Below, in pieces: positions 35,831 to 45,630 of a DNA stretch of 64,000 nucleotides. The notes under the pieces are model-generated. The model ran no database searches. It had not been told where the DNA came from and saw only the letters and a program-made list of their open reading frames with translations. The stretch is taken from NCBI RefSeq assembly GCF_014641945.1, contig NZ_BMIJ01000005.1, positions 1 through 64,000 on the forward strand. The letters are read 5' to 3'. A program made the position numbers and the translations under genes. The DNA comes from Marinobacterium zhoushanense (GTDB taxonomy: Bacteria; Pseudomonadota; Gammaproteobacteria; Pseudomonadales; Balneatricaceae). The stretch's first letter is position 1. Each line of letters opens with the position of its first letter.

Positions 35831-36529
35831 TTATGCGTTCTTGGGTGCACGGGCGCCAAACAGCGCTGTGCCTATGCGGACGATGGTGGCGCCCTCGGCG
35901 ATGGCCGGATTCAGGTCGCCGGACATCCCCATCGACAGGGTATCCAGCCCGGGCAGATCGCTGTTGAGCTGCTGCAGCAGATGGCGCAGATCGGCAAAGG
36001 CCCGGCGCTGTTCCTGCTCATCGTCGCTGGCTTTCGGGATCGCCATCAATCCGCGCAGACGGATACCGGGCAGAGCGCTGAGCTGGCGTGCCAACGCCGG
36101 CGCCTCCTCCGGCAGGCAGCCGGACTTGCTCTCTTCGCGGGATATGTTGACCTGCAGACAGATATTGAGCGGTGCCATCCCCGGCGGGCGCTGGTCCGAC
36201 AGGCGCTGGCCGATCTTGAACCGGTCGACGCTGTGCACCCAGTCGAACTGCTCGGCGATCGGCCGTGTCTTGTTGGACTGTATAGGGCCGATGAAGTGCC
36301 ACTCCAGCGGCAGGTCGGACAGCTGTTCGATCTTGTCCAGCGCCTCCTGCAGATAGTTCTCGCCGAAGCGGATCAGACCGCAGGCGTAAGCGGCGCGGAT
36401 ATCCTCGGCCGGACGGGTTTTGCTCACGGCCAGCAGGCTGACGCTGTCGCTGCTGCGTCCTGCCAGGTGGCACGCCTTTGCTATCTGTGCTGAAACCTGG
36501 TCGATGTTCTCTGATATGCTGGTTATCAT
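35831..36529 (-). CDS. yggS: PLP homeostasis protein YggS
   Basis: A 232-residue PLP-binding TIM-barrel protein that buffers pyridoxal phosphate; no enzymatic activity is established. The cofactor lysine is K37 in LAVSKTRP. Other family segments are IRFGENYLQEAL, WHFIGPIQSNKTR and MGMSGDLNPAI, the last forming the phosphate site. ATG 36529 is used; an in-frame TTG lies 6 bases upstream. It is divergent from pilT, and it heads the minus-strand run to hemW. Confidence 0.95.
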   Translation of the reverse strand: MITSISENIDQVSAQIAKACHLAGRSSDSVSLLAVSKTRPAEDIRAAYACGLIRFGENYLQEALDKIEQLSDLPLEWHFIGPIQSNKTRPIAEQFDWVHSVDRFKIGQRLSDQRPPGMAPLNICLQVNISREESKSGCLPEEAPALARQLSALPGIRLRGLMAIPKASDDEQEQRRAFADLRHLLQQLNSDLPGLDTLSMGMSGDLNPAIAEGATIVRIGTALFGARAPKNA

Positions 36530-36567
36530 TACCAAGAATTAACTATTGTCATTGGAATGTCAGGGCG

Positions 36568-36585
36568 GTTCTGCTAGAACAGAAC
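36568..36585. promoter_or_regulatory. Inverted repeat in the yggS-pilT divergent gap
   Basis: GTTCTG-CTAGAA-CAGAAC, perfect 6-bp arms, 31 bases before the pilT start. Possible operator for either gene; no regulator recognised. Confidence 0.25.
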
Positions 36586-36615
36586 TTTGAATGTTACAAG
36601 CTCCGGACCCGAACC

Positions 36616-37650
36616 ATGGATATTACCGAACTTCTCGCCTTTTCCGTACAGCAGGGCGCTTCCGACCTGCATTTGACTGCCGGAATGCCGCCACTGATCC
36701 GTGTCGATGGCGATGTGCGCCGCATAAAGTTGCCTGCGCTGGAGCATAAACAGGTACACACGCTTGTCTACGATATTATGAACGACAAGCAACGCAAGGA
36801 GTACGAGGAGAACTTCGAGACCGACTTCTCCTTCGAGGTTCCCAAGCTGGCACGTTTTCGTGTCAACGCCTTCAACCAGCACCGCGGCGCTGCGGCGGTT
36901 TTCCGTACCGTACCCAGCAAGGTGTTGACGCTGGACGATCTGGGCATGGGCAAGGTGTTCCGCGACCTGTCCGAGCAGCCGCGCGGTCTGGTACTGGTCA
37001 CCGGGCCGACCGGCTCGGGTAAGAGTACCACGCTGGCGGCGATGATGGATTATGTCAACGACACCCGTTCCGACCATATCCTGACCATCGAGGACCCGAT
37101 CGAATTCGTCCATGAAAGCAAAAAATGTCTGGTCAACCAGCGCGAGGTGCACCGCGATACCCACAGCTTTGCCAACGCCCTGCGCTCGGCGCTGCGTGAG
37201 GATCCGGACATCATCCTGGTGGGGGAGATGCGAGACCTGGAGACCATCCGTCTGGCGCTGACCGCGGCGGAAACCGGTCACCTGGTGTTCGGTACCCTGC
37301 ATACCACCTCGGCGGCGAAGACAATTGACCGTATAATCGACGTATTCCCGGCAGCGGAGAAGGATATGGTCCGCTCCATGCTGTCGGAGTCGTTGCAGGG
37401 GGTTATTTCTCAGACCCTGTTGAAAAAGCCCAAGGGCGGACGTGTGGCGGCGCATGAGATCATGATCGGCACGCCAGCGATCCGTAACCTGATCCGTGAA
37501 GACAAGGTAGCGCAGATGTACTCGGCGATTCAGACCGGCGCCGCCTACGGAATGAAAACGATGGATCAGTCATTGCTCGAGCTGGTTCAGAAGGGACTGA
37601 TTTCGCGCGACACTGCGCGCGAGAAAGCCAAGAACCCGAGCTCGTTCTAA
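36616..37650 (+). CDS. pilT: Type IV pilus retraction ATPase PilT
   Basis: A hexameric secretion-type ATPase of 344 residues that drives pilus retraction and twitching. It has an N-terminal PAS-like domain (GASDLHLTAGMPP), Walker A GPTGSGKST at 130-138, an Asp box segment LTIEDPIEFVH, Walker B IILVGEMRDLETI, a His box segment GHLVFGTLHT and the AIRNLIRE motif needed for retraction. The frame is open back to 36478, but ATG 36616 gives the canonical MDITELL start. pilU follows after 21 bases. Confidence 0.97.
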   Translation: MDITELLAFSVQQGASDLHLTAGMPPLIRVDGDVRRIKLPALEHKQVHTLVYDIMNDKQRKEYEENFETDFSFEVPKLARFRVNAFNQHRGAAAVFRTVPSKVLTLDDLGMGKVFRDLSEQPRGLVLVTGPTGSGKSTTLAAMMDYVNDTRSDHILTIEDPIEFVHESKKCLVNQREVHRDTHSFANALRSALREDPDIILVGEMRDLETIRLALTAAETGHLVFGTLHTTSAAKTIDRIIDVFPAAEKDMVRSMLSESLQGVISQTLLKKPKGGRVAAHEIMIGTPAIRNLIREDKVAQMYSAIQTGAAYGMKTMDQSLLELVQKGLISRDTAREKAKNPSSF

Positions 37651-37671
37651 TGCGCTGAAGGAGAGAGAACA

Positions 37672-38835
37672 TTGGATTTCACACAACTGCTGAAGGTGAT
37701 GCACGAACGCGGTGCTTCGGACCTGTTCGTGACCGCCGGCGCGGCGCCGTCGATCAAGGTGGATGGCACGATCAAGCCGCTGACCCGCGAATCACTGAAA
37801 CCTTCACAGGCGCGGGCGCTGGTTTACAGCACCATGAACGACAAACAGCTGGCCGAGTTCGAGGGTACCAGCGAGTGTAACTTCGCGATCAGCGCACCCG
37901 GCATCGGCCGTTTCCGTGTCAGTGCATTCATGCAGCGCAATTCGCCCGGTATGGTGCTGCGTTCGATCAACGACTATATCCCGTCGTTGGAGGAGCTGAA
38001 CCTGCCGCCGGTGCTGAAAGACCTGTCCATGACCAAGCGTGGCCTGATCCTGTTCGTCGGTGGTACCTCCACCGGTAAGTCCACCTCGCTGGCATCGATG
38101 ATCGACTACCGCAACAACCATCACGCCGGTCATATCATCACCATCGAGGACCCGATCGAGTATATCCACCAGCACAAGAAGAGCATCATCACCCAGCGTG
38201 AAGTGGGGATCGACACCGAGTCGTTCGAGGTGGCGTTGAAAAACACCCTGCGCCAGGCGCCGGACGTGATCCTGATGGGTGAGATACGCTCCTCCGAGAC
38301 GATGAAGTTCGCGCTGCAGTTCGCCGAGACCGGTCACCTCTGTCTCGCCACCCTGCACGCCAACAACGCCAACCAGGCGCTGGATCGCATCATCTCCTTC
38401 TTCGGTCCCGAACACCATTCGCAGATCTGGATGGACATGTCGCTGAACCTGAAAGCGATCATCGCCCAGCAGCTGCTGCCGACGGTCGATGGCAAGGGGC
38501 GCCGCGCGGCGATCGAGGTGTTGATCAACACCCCGCTGATCCAGGACCTGATCCGCAAGGCCGAGGTGCACGAGATCAAGGATGTGGTGAAGAAGTCCAC
38601 CAACCTGGGGATGCAGACCTTCGACCAGGCGCTGTACACCCTGTACCGTGACGGTGTCATCACTTACGAAACCGCGCTGGGCCACGCCGATTCGGCCAAC
38701 GACCTGCGCCTGATGATCAAGCTCAACTCCGATACCAACCCGGATCTGGAGACCGACGACATGCCGTCGTTCACGCTGCAGGATGCGGACGATGACCTGA
38801 ATATTAAGGGCAACATGGATGTGAAGGGCATGTAA
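37672..38835 (+). CDS. pilU: PilT-dependent retraction ATPase PilU
   Basis: A 387-residue PilT paralogue that adds force to retraction with PilT. Walker A is GGTSTGKST ending at T138, the PilU-specific form. It also has ITIEDPIEYIHQHKK, VILMGEIRSSETM and GHLCLATLHANNANQALDR. The C-terminal tail after residue 345 (acidic, with SFTLQDADDDLNIKGN) is PilU-like. The start codon is TTG 37672, about 9 bases after GGAG; no ATG fits. It ends at a strong terminator. Confidence 0.96.
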   Translation: MDFTQLLKVMHERGASDLFVTAGAAPSIKVDGTIKPLTRESLKPSQARALVYSTMNDKQLAEFEGTSECNFAISAPGIGRFRVSAFMQRNSPGMVLRSINDYIPSLEELNLPPVLKDLSMTKRGLILFVGGTSTGKSTSLASMIDYRNNHHAGHIITIEDPIEYIHQHKKSIITQREVGIDTESFEVALKNTLRQAPDVILMGEIRSSETMKFALQFAETGHLCLATLHANNANQALDRIISFFGPEHHSQIWMDMSLNLKAIIAQQLLPTVDGKGRRAAIEVLINTPLIQDLIRKAEVHEIKDVVKKSTNLGMQTFDQALYTLYRDGVITYETALGHADSANDLRLMIKLNSDTNPDLETDDMPSFTLQDADDDLNIKGNMDVKGM

Positions 38836-38854
38836 TCGCACCAGCGCAGAGATG

Positions 38855-38881
38855 AAAAGGCCGCTGATTCAGCGGCCTTTT
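38855..38881. terminator. Bidirectional terminator between pilU and pyrC'
   Basis: Perfect 12-bp stem AAAAGGCCGCTG / CAGCGGCCTTTT with a 3-base loop; A-tract on one side and T-tract on the other, between convergent pilU and pyrC'. A 13-base direct repeat (ATGTACCGGATGT at 38887 and 38938) follows before the pyrC' stop. Confidence 0.93.
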
Positions 38882-38956
38882 GCGTTATGTACCGGATGTA
38901 CCGTATGCCGCGAGCACATGGACGCGCGGGAGCGGCGATGTACCGGATGTGCGGCG

Positions 38957-40231
38957 TCAAGCGCGATAGACGATCTCGCCACCGAGCAGGGTGGTGCGCA
39001 CCCGGCCCTTGAAGCTGTGTCCGGCGAACGGCGTGTTGTGGCCGCCGGAACGCATCAGCTCCGGCTCCAGTGTCCACTGCTCGTCGGGATCGAAGATGCA
39101 GATATCGGCCTGGGTGCCCACCTCCAGCGTACCGTCATCGAGGCCGAGGATGCGCGCCGGTCCCAGCGTCAGTTTCTCGATCAGCTGCGGCAGTGCCAGC
39201 AACTGCTCGTCCACCAGCTGCAGGCAGAGCGGCAGCAGGGTTTCCAGGTTGCTCATGCCGGGCTCGGTGGCGGCGAACGGCGCCTGCTTGGCGATCGCAT
39301 CGTGCGGCTGATGGTCGGAGCAGATCGCCTGCAGGGTATCGGTGACGAGGCCCTGTCTTAATCCCGCGCGGTCAAGCTGGCCGCGCAAAGGCGGCATCAG
39401 GTGGTAGTCGGCGTCGAAGCCGCTGACCGACTCGTCGGTCAGTAGCAGGTTCTGGATCGACACGTCGGCGCTGACCCGCAGGCCCCGCTCGAGAGCCGAT
39501 TCGATCAGCCGCACCGAGCGTTCGCATGAGAGCTGGCCGAAGTGAGCGCGTACTCCGGTCTGCTCCACCAGCATCAGGCAGCGGGCGACCTCGATGGTTT
39601 CCGCGGCTTCCGGAATGCCGCTCAGTCCCAGGCGGGTACTGGTGGCACCCTCGTGCATGCAGCCGTTGTGGCTCAGCGAGGCGTCCTGAGCCTGGAATAT
39701 CACCAGCAGGTCATGGGTGGCGGCGTACTCCAGCGCGCGCAGCAACACCAGGGTGCTGGCGATGGGGCGGCGGGTGTTGGTAAAGGCGATACAGCCGGAG
39801 CCGGCCAGCGCGTGCATCGGCGCCAGCTGCTCCCCCTCCAGGCCCCGGGTCAGCGCGCCCATCGGTAGTACCCGCGCCAGGCCCTGTTCGGCGGCGCGGT
39901 CCTGGATCAGTTCGGCCACCGCCGGGGTATCTACCACCGGGCTGGTGGTCGGCGGTGTGACCAGCGTGGTGATGCCGCCGGCTGCCGCCGCGGCACTCTC
40001 CTTGGCGATGCTGCCCTTCTGGGTATGGCCTGGTTCGCGTACATGGGCGCAGAGGTCGATAAAGCCGGGGCAGACCACCAGGCCACTGGCATCGATCACC
40101 TCGTCTGCTTCGAACCCCTCCGGTCGCTCGCCGATGGCCAGGATCTGCTCGCCGCTGATGTAGAGGTCACTGACCTGGTCCAGCTGCTGGGCCGGGTCGA
40201 TCACCCGACCACCCTGAATCAGAATGTTCAT
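38957..40231 (-). CDS. Non-catalytic dihydroorotase-like subunit (PyrC')
   Basis: A 424-residue amidohydrolase-fold protein that, in Pseudomonas, forms a dodecamer with PyrB and is required for its assembly but has no dihydroorotase activity. The catalytic HxH of true enzymes is C61-A-H63 here (IDLCAHVREPG). The MPNTxP segment is replaced by VTPPTTSPVVDTP, and the HHLLLTDE segment reads VSIQNLLLTDE. Only the late DHQPH is retained. Metal binding and catalysis are therefore unlikely, and a separate active PyrC must exist elsewhere. It is the last gene of the pyrRBC' group, 14 bases after pyrB. Confidence 0.92.
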   Translation of the reverse strand: MNILIQGGRVIDPAQQLDQVSDLYISGEQILAIGERPEGFEADEVIDASGLVVCPGFIDLCAHVREPGHTQKGSIAKESAAAAAGGITTLVTPPTTSPVVDTPAVAELIQDRAAEQGLARVLPMGALTRGLEGEQLAPMHALAGSGCIAFTNTRRPIASTLVLLRALEYAATHDLLVIFQAQDASLSHNGCMHEGATSTRLGLSGIPEAAETIEVARCLMLVEQTGVRAHFGQLSCERSVRLIESALERGLRVSADVSIQNLLLTDESVSGFDADYHLMPPLRGQLDRAGLRQGLVTDTLQAICSDHQPHDAIAKQAPFAATEPGMSNLETLLPLCLQLVDEQLLALPQLIEKLTLGPARILGLDDGTLEVGTQADICIFDPDEQWTLEPELMRSGGHNTPFAGHSFKGRVRTTLLGGEIVYRA

Positions 40232-40245
40232 AATCTGCTCGATCC

Positions 40246-41259
<1,014 letters not shown>

Positions 41260-41279
41260 GGCGGTCTCTCGCTATAGCC

Positions 41280-41789
41280 TCAGTCGCGCTGGCGAATGGT
41301 CAGGGTCAGGGGGGCGGGGCCGTTGAGCTTGATCGATTGATCCGCGCCCAGGGCCAGGGTGCCGCCAACCACGTCGGCCTGGATCGGCAGTTCCCGCCGC
41401 TGCAGGTCGAGCAGGGTGATCAGCATCACCGACGCCGGGCGGCCGTAGTCGAACAGCTCGTTCAGCGCCGCGCGGATGGTACGTCCGGTCATGATCACAT
41501 CGTCGACCAGCAGGATATGGCGGCCTTCGACGGCGCAGGGCAGTTGTGAGGGCTGCACCCTGGGGTTGAGTCCAACCTGAGTGAAGTCGTCACGGTAGAA
41601 GGATATATCCAGAACCCCCAACGGGGTCTCCAGTCCGAGCTCCCGGTGCAGGTGTTCGGCGATCCAGGCACCGCCGGTGCGGATACCGATCATCATGGGG
41701 TTGTCGATGTGACGCTGGTCGATCTGCGCCTTGGTTTCGCTGCAGATCCGCTCCAGCAGCGCGTCGACGCTAAGGGTGCCCGATAGCAT
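41280..41789 (-). CDS. pyrR: Bifunctional pyrimidine regulator/uracil phosphoribosyltransferase PyrR
   Basis: A 169-residue type-I phosphoribosyltransferase. In Bacillus it binds pyr mRNA; in Pseudomonas PyrR acts as a regulator of pyr genes. The PRPP loop is [16 protein letters not shown] starting near residue 92. The N-terminal [11 protein letters not shown] and the mid FYRDDF are family features. GGAGGATC precedes ATG 41789. The start overlaps the ruvX end by 20 bases, and pyrB follows, so the regulator is cotranscribed with its target. Confidence 0.94.
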   Translation of the reverse strand: MLSGTLSVDALLERICSETKAQIDQRHIDNPMMIGIRTGGAWIAEHLHRELGLETPLGVLDISFYRDDFTQVGLNPRVQPSQLPCAVEGRHILLVDDVIMTGRTIRAALNELFDYGRPASVMLITLLDLQRRELPIQADVVGGTLALGADQSIKLNGPAPLTLTIRQRD

Positions 41790-42246
41790 AGAGATCCTCC
41801 AGTCGGGTATGACTTGGTATGCGGGTGTCGCTGCCGAACCAGTCTTCGAGCAGCAGCCTGGCTGCGATGCCGTCGACCGATTCCTGTTTGAAATTGCTGC
41901 CGCCGCCGGCGTCGAGATGGAGCCGTTTGGCTTCGGCGGTGGTGAGGCGCTCGTCAATCAGAAAACAGGGGAGCTGATAGCGGTCCTGGATGCGGTTGGC
42001 AAACTTGCGCGCGCGGCGTGCCATCTCGCTGATGCTGCCATCCATGTTTAACGGCAGGCCCACGACCAGCGCATCGGGGCACCACTCCCGAATCAGGGCA
42101 TCGAGCACGGGCCAATCCGGTTTGCCCTCCTGAGCCCGCACGGGATCGAGCGGTGCTGCGGTGCCGGTAACCGACTGGCCGATCGCCACGCCGATACGGG
42201 TGGTGCCGAAATCGAACCCCATTACCTGCTGGTTATCACTGCTCAT
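41770..42246 (-). CDS. ruvX: Holliday junction resolvase-like protein RuvX/YqgF
   Basis: A 158-residue RNase H-fold nuclease implicated in 16S rRNA 5'-end maturation and possibly Holliday junction processing. The first acidic motif is [14 protein letters not shown], then [13 protein letters not shown], and the conserved E of [10 protein letters not shown]; the late segment [12 protein letters not shown] supplies the last aspartate. ATG 42246 is preferred over an in-frame TTG 3 bases upstream. yqgE ends 15 bases before it, the standard pair. Confidence 0.94.
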   Translation of the reverse strand: MSSDNQQVMGFDFGTTRIGVAIGQSVTGTAAPLDPVRAQEGKPDWPVLDALIREWCPDALVVGLPLNMDGSISEMARRARKFANRIQDRYQLPCFLIDERLTTAEAKRLHLDAGGGSNFKQESVDGIAARLLLEDWFGSDTRIPSHTRLEDLYAIGHP

Positions 42247-42261
42247 CAATTGTGTGTGCGC

Positions 42262-42834
42262 TCAGGCATGTCCGGCGTTGGCGGTCAGAAGATTCAGATT
42301 GATTCCGAGTACCGATGCAGCGGCCTGGAGTCGATCCTCGGCCGGCATCCGGAACATTATATCGAAATTGGCCGGGCAGCTTAACCAAAGGTTTTCACTG
42401 AGCTCCGCTTCGAGCTGGCCGGGCCCCCAGCCGGCATAGCCGAGGGCAACGAGAAACTCGCGGGGTCCCTTGCCCTTGGCAAGCGCTTCAAGGATATCCA
42501 GCGAGGTGGTGAGACCAATGTTCGCGGTGACCTCATAGGTGCAAAGCCAGGGTCCCGGGCCGTCTTCCATGCTGTGCAGCACGAAGCCGCGATCCTCATG
42601 CACGGGCCCCCCGGTATATACCGGTTGCTGGCAGCCCTGAGGGTCGACAGCCTGCAGTTCCAGATGGCTCATCAGCTCCTGCAGCGGCATGCCGGCGCAG
42701 CGATTGATGATCAACCCCATGGCACCGTAATCGCTGTGATCGCAGATGTAGGTGAGGGTCTGCGCGAAGTTGGGGTCTTCGAGATGGGGCATCGACAGCA
42801 GAAATTGATTGCGCAGGCCGGTTGTAGGCGCCAT
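42262..42834 (-). CDS. yqgE: UPF0301 protein YqgE
   Basis: A 190-residue protein of the YqgE/AlgH family (DUF179). Motifs are NQFLLSMPHLEDPNFAQT at the N-terminus, GAMGLIINR, YTGGPVHEDRGFVLH and ALGYAGWGPGQLEAEL. Its function is unresolved; AlgH was first linked to alginate regulation in Pseudomonas. It sits between tonB and ruvX as in Pseudomonas. Confidence 0.94.
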   Translation of the reverse strand: MAPTTGLRNQFLLSMPHLEDPNFAQTLTYICDHSDYGAMGLIINRCAGMPLQELMSHLELQAVDPQGCQQPVYTGGPVHEDRGFVLHSMEDGPGPWLCTYEVTANIGLTTSLDILEALAKGKGPREFLVALGYAGWGPGQLEAELSENLWLSCPANFDIMFRMPAEDRLQAAASVLGINLNLLTANAGHA

Positions 42835-42884
42835 AGAGCGACCCCTGGCTTGGGTGAATCGGCAATAGATTGGTTACTTAACAA

Positions 42885-43844
42885 TTAGTACACGCGGGCC
42901 TGTTTCTCAAATTTCCAGGTGCGAATCACCTCAAGTCGATCGGCACGTTTTCGCATTTCGACCGGGAACGGCTGGAAGGGGGCGGCCAGTTGCACAATGC
43001 GTATCGCCGCATCATCCAGAATGGCGTGGCCGGAAGATTCCAGGATCTCGACATGTTCGACGCTGCCGTCCGGCTTGATCGCCACCATCAGCCGCAGCAC
43101 GCCGTAGATGCGCTCACGCCGGGCTTTCTCCGGGTAGTTCAGGTTACCGACCTTCTCGATCCGTCGGCGCCAGTTATCCAGGTAGATCGCATCTTCGTGC
43201 GACAGGGTCGAGGCGGCGCTGAGACGGTGGGTGCGCGGGCGCTTGGCATAGGCCTGGCGCTCCCTGTCGAGCTGCGCCTCCAGATTGGCGATCTCCAGGC
43301 TGCGCGCCAGCAGCGAGGTTGAGCTGCCGGTTTTCGGTTGCGGCTTGGCAGCGGCCTGCTGCTTGTTTTGTGCGGCGGCCTTGGGCTTCACTTTCTGCGT
43401 TGTGGTGACCACCTGCTGACCACCGCTGCGTTCGGTTGCAGCCGGTTTGGGGGCGGGCGGTTCGGGTGTCGGCGGGGTGGCCTCTACCGGCTCCGGTGTC
43501 GGCGTCGGTGGCAATGGGGCCGACTGCGCCGACTGGGGATTGGCCTCGTCGCTGCTGAACAGGGCCTGTTCGGTGGTGGTAGGCGTGCGTTTCTCGTCGC
43601 TGCTACCGCTGCCCTGCTGGTTGCTTTGGGCGATGAAGTCGGCTTTGTCCGGCGCCTTGTCCTGCTGGTGCTGGGCCAGGGTGATATCCAGCGTTTGCGG
43701 CGGTGGTGGCGGTGCGGGCAGCTCGAAACTCAGCGCCAGCGCCAGCACCCCGTGCAGGGCCGCGGCCAGAAACAGAAAGAAACCGAAGCGCTCGAGGCTG
43801 TGTGCGCGCCAGTCGATAAGTTCCGATTTCATCCGTTTCAGCAT
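42885..43844 (-). CDS. tonB: TonB-family energy transducer
   Basis: A 319-residue periplasm-spanning protein that couples the proton motive force to outer-membrane functions. The N-terminus has one membrane helix near 20-40 (FGFFLFLAAALHGVLALAL). A long Pro/Ala/Lys-rich linker occupies roughly 90-180 with repeated PTPEP-like units, and the C-terminal TonB domain starts near 225 with NLNYPEKARRERIYGVLRL and ends AAPFQPFPVEMRKRADRLE. No exbB/exbD gene is adjacent. In Pseudomonas the homologue at this location (TonB3) is tied to twitching motility more than iron uptake. It starts 7 bases after gshB. Confidence 0.92.
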   Translation of the reverse strand: MLKRMKSELIDWRAHSLERFGFFLFLAAALHGVLALALSFELPAPPPPPQTLDITLAQHQQDKAPDKADFIAQSNQQGSGSSDEKRTPTTTEQALFSSDEANPQSAQSAPLPPTPTPEPVEATPPTPEPPAPKPAATERSGGQQVVTTTQKVKPKAAAQNKQQAAAKPQPKTGSSTSLLARSLEIANLEAQLDRERQAYAKRPRTHRLSAASTLSHEDAIYLDNWRRRIEKVGNLNYPEKARRERIYGVLRLMVAIKPDGSVEHVEILESSGHAILDDAAIRIVQLAAPFQPFPVEMRKRADRLEVIRTWKFEKQARVY

Positions 43845-43851
43845 CGTGGTA

Positions 43852-44805
43852 TCAGGATCCTGCCAGCTTTTGCTCGATGACCGCCATCAGCTGCATACCG
43901 ATGTCCAGGCCGAACTGGGCATCCAGTTCGCGCAGGCAGGTGGGGCTGGTCACGTTGATCTCGGTCAGGTAGTCACCGATGACATCGAGGCCGACGAACA
44001 GCAGACCTTCCTCACGCAAGGTTGGGCCGACCTGTTCAGCGATCCAGCGATCGCGGTCGGTCAGCGGACGCCCCTCGCCACGACCGCCGGCGGCCAGGTT
44101 GCCGCGGGTTTCACCGGCCAGTGGGACACGGGCCAGGGCGTAGGGCACCGGCTCGCCGTTGATCATCAGAATGCGTTTGTCGCCATCGACGATCTCGGGG
44201 ATGTATTTCTGCGCCATGATGGTCTGCGATCCATGCGCGGTCAGGGTTTCGATGATGACACCCAGGTTCACGCCATCCTCGGTGATGCGGAAGATCGACG
44301 CGCCGCCCATGCCATCCAGGGGCTTGAGGATCACATCCTTGTGCTCGGCATGGAAGGCACGCAGCAGCTGCTCATCGCGGGTGACCAGTACCGGCGGGCA
44401 GCACTGGGGGAAATGGGTGGCGAACAGCTTTTCGTTGAAGTCGCGCAGCGCCTGGGTGCGGTTGACGATCAGCACGCCCTCCTGCTCGGCCAGGGCCAGC
44501 AGGTGGGTGGTGTAGATGAATTCGTTGTTGAACGGCGGATCCTTGCGCATCAGCACCACGTCGAGATCGGCCAGCGGGCGGATCTGGTACTCGTCGCGCT
44601 CGAACCAGCTCTGCGGATCCATCGCCACCCGTAGCGGTGCCATCTTGGCCTGCACGGTGCCGTCGCGCATGAACAGATGGCGCTGCTCCATGTAGTGGAG
44701 CTCCCAGCCCTTGCGCTGGGCGGCCCAGAGCAGGGCCAGCGAGGTGTCTTTCTTGAAGGCGATCGACTCGATCGGGTCCATCACGATACCGACTTTAATC
44801 GTCAT
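43852..44805 (-). CDS. gshB: Glutathione synthetase
   Basis: An ATP-grasp ligase of 317 residues that joins gamma-glutamylcysteine and glycine. N-terminal VGIVMDPIESIAFKKDTSL and RKDPPFNNEFIYTTHLL are the GSH-S N-domain. The ATP-grasp part has ILKPLDGMGGASIFR, MAQKYIPEIVDGDKR and the C-terminal INVTSPTCLRELD. rsmE lies 21 bases upstream and tonB 7 bases downstream, in the same minus-strand run. Confidence 0.97.
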   Translation of the reverse strand: MTIKVGIVMDPIESIAFKKDTSLALLWAAQRKGWELHYMEQRHLFMRDGTVQAKMAPLRVAMDPQSWFERDEYQIRPLADLDVVLMRKDPPFNNEFIYTTHLLALAEQEGVLIVNRTQALRDFNEKLFATHFPQCCPPVLVTRDEQLLRAFHAEHKDVILKPLDGMGGASIFRITEDGVNLGVIIETLTAHGSQTIMAQKYIPEIVDGDKRILMINGEPVPYALARVPLAGETRGNLAAGGRGEGRPLTDRDRWIAEQVGPTLREEGLLFVGLDVIGDYLTEINVTSPTCLRELDAQFGLDIGMQLMAVIEQKLAGS

Positions 44806-44826
44806 CTGGTCATCCTATATTCTGAG

Positions 44827-45555
44827 TTAGCCCAAATCGCCCCAGAGGTACTGCAGTACGGCGGCAGCGGCTACCGGGGCGGTTTCGGTGCGCATCACCC
44901 TCGGGCCGAAGGCCACAGGTCTGAACCCGGCGTTCAGCGCCTGAGCGACCTCCTCCTCGGTCAGACCACCCTCGGGGCCGATCAGCAGTGCCACCGACGC
45001 GGGCTTGGGCAACATGCCCAGGGGTTCGGCTGTGTGATGATGCAGCACCAGTTTTAGTTCCGCGTCGACACTGGCGAGCCAGTCCGACAGCGGTTGCGGC
45101 TCTTCAATCTCCGTCACCTTGCAGCGCTGACTCTGTTCACAGGCGCTGATCGCGATCTGCTGCCAGTGGCGCTGTCGCTTCTCCTGGCGCTCCTGATTCA
45201 GGCGTACCTCGCAGCGCTCGGTAAACAGCGGACAGATACGACCGACACCCAGCTCGGTGGCCTTCTGGATCGCGTAATCCATGCGCTCGCCGCGCGAGAT
45301 AGACTGGCCGACGATCAATCGCAGTGGCGATTCCCGTCCCGGCTCGCAGCTCTCCCCGATGCTGGCCATCGCCCGTTTCTTCGATACCTCGCGCAGTTCG
45401 GCCGGGTATTCGTGGCCGTCGCCGTTGAACAGCACCAGCTGGGCGCCCTCGCCCAAACGCAGCACCTTGATGCAGTGGTTGAAGGCGTTGTCATCCAGCT
45501 CGATACAGGCTCCGCTGTTCAGCGTGCCGGGATGGTAAACGCGGGGAATTCGCAT
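44827..45555 (-). CDS. rsmE: 16S rRNA (uracil-1498-N3)-methyltransferase
   Basis: A 242-residue SPOUT-class methyltransferase acting on 16S rRNA. The trefoil-knot motifs are LLIGPEGGLTEEEVAQA and FGPRVMRTETAPVAA near the C-terminus. The N-terminal PUA-like RNA-binding part has HCIKVLRLGEGAQLVLFNGDG. I use ATG 45555 (MRIPRVYHP), since the open frame's first 15 residues back to 45600 are non-homologous. The ribosome binding site is weak. It heads the run through gshB and tonB to the pyr genes. Confidence 0.94.
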   Translation of the reverse strand: MRIPRVYHPGTLNSGACIELDDNAFNHCIKVLRLGEGAQLVLFNGDGHEYPAELREVSKKRAMASIGESCEPGRESPLRLIVGQSISRGERMDYAIQKATELGVGRICPLFTERCEVRLNQERQEKRQRHWQQIAISACEQSQRCKVTEIEEPQPLSDWLASVDAELKLVLHHHTAEPLGMLPKPASVALLIGPEGGLTEEEVAQALNAGFRPVAFGPRVMRTETAPVAAAAVLQYLWGDLG

Positions 45556-45630
45556 AGCTTTTGTCTGTCGGCCAAATAGGGGGATTATGCCACAAGCCAT
45601 TCCGCCAGCAGAATCTTATGGCAGTGTCTG

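Noticed and set aside
38887..38950. 13-base direct repeat ATGTACCGGATGT after pilU
   Set aside because: Two short copies only, 51 bases apart, with no mobile-element features; too little to call an attachment site.
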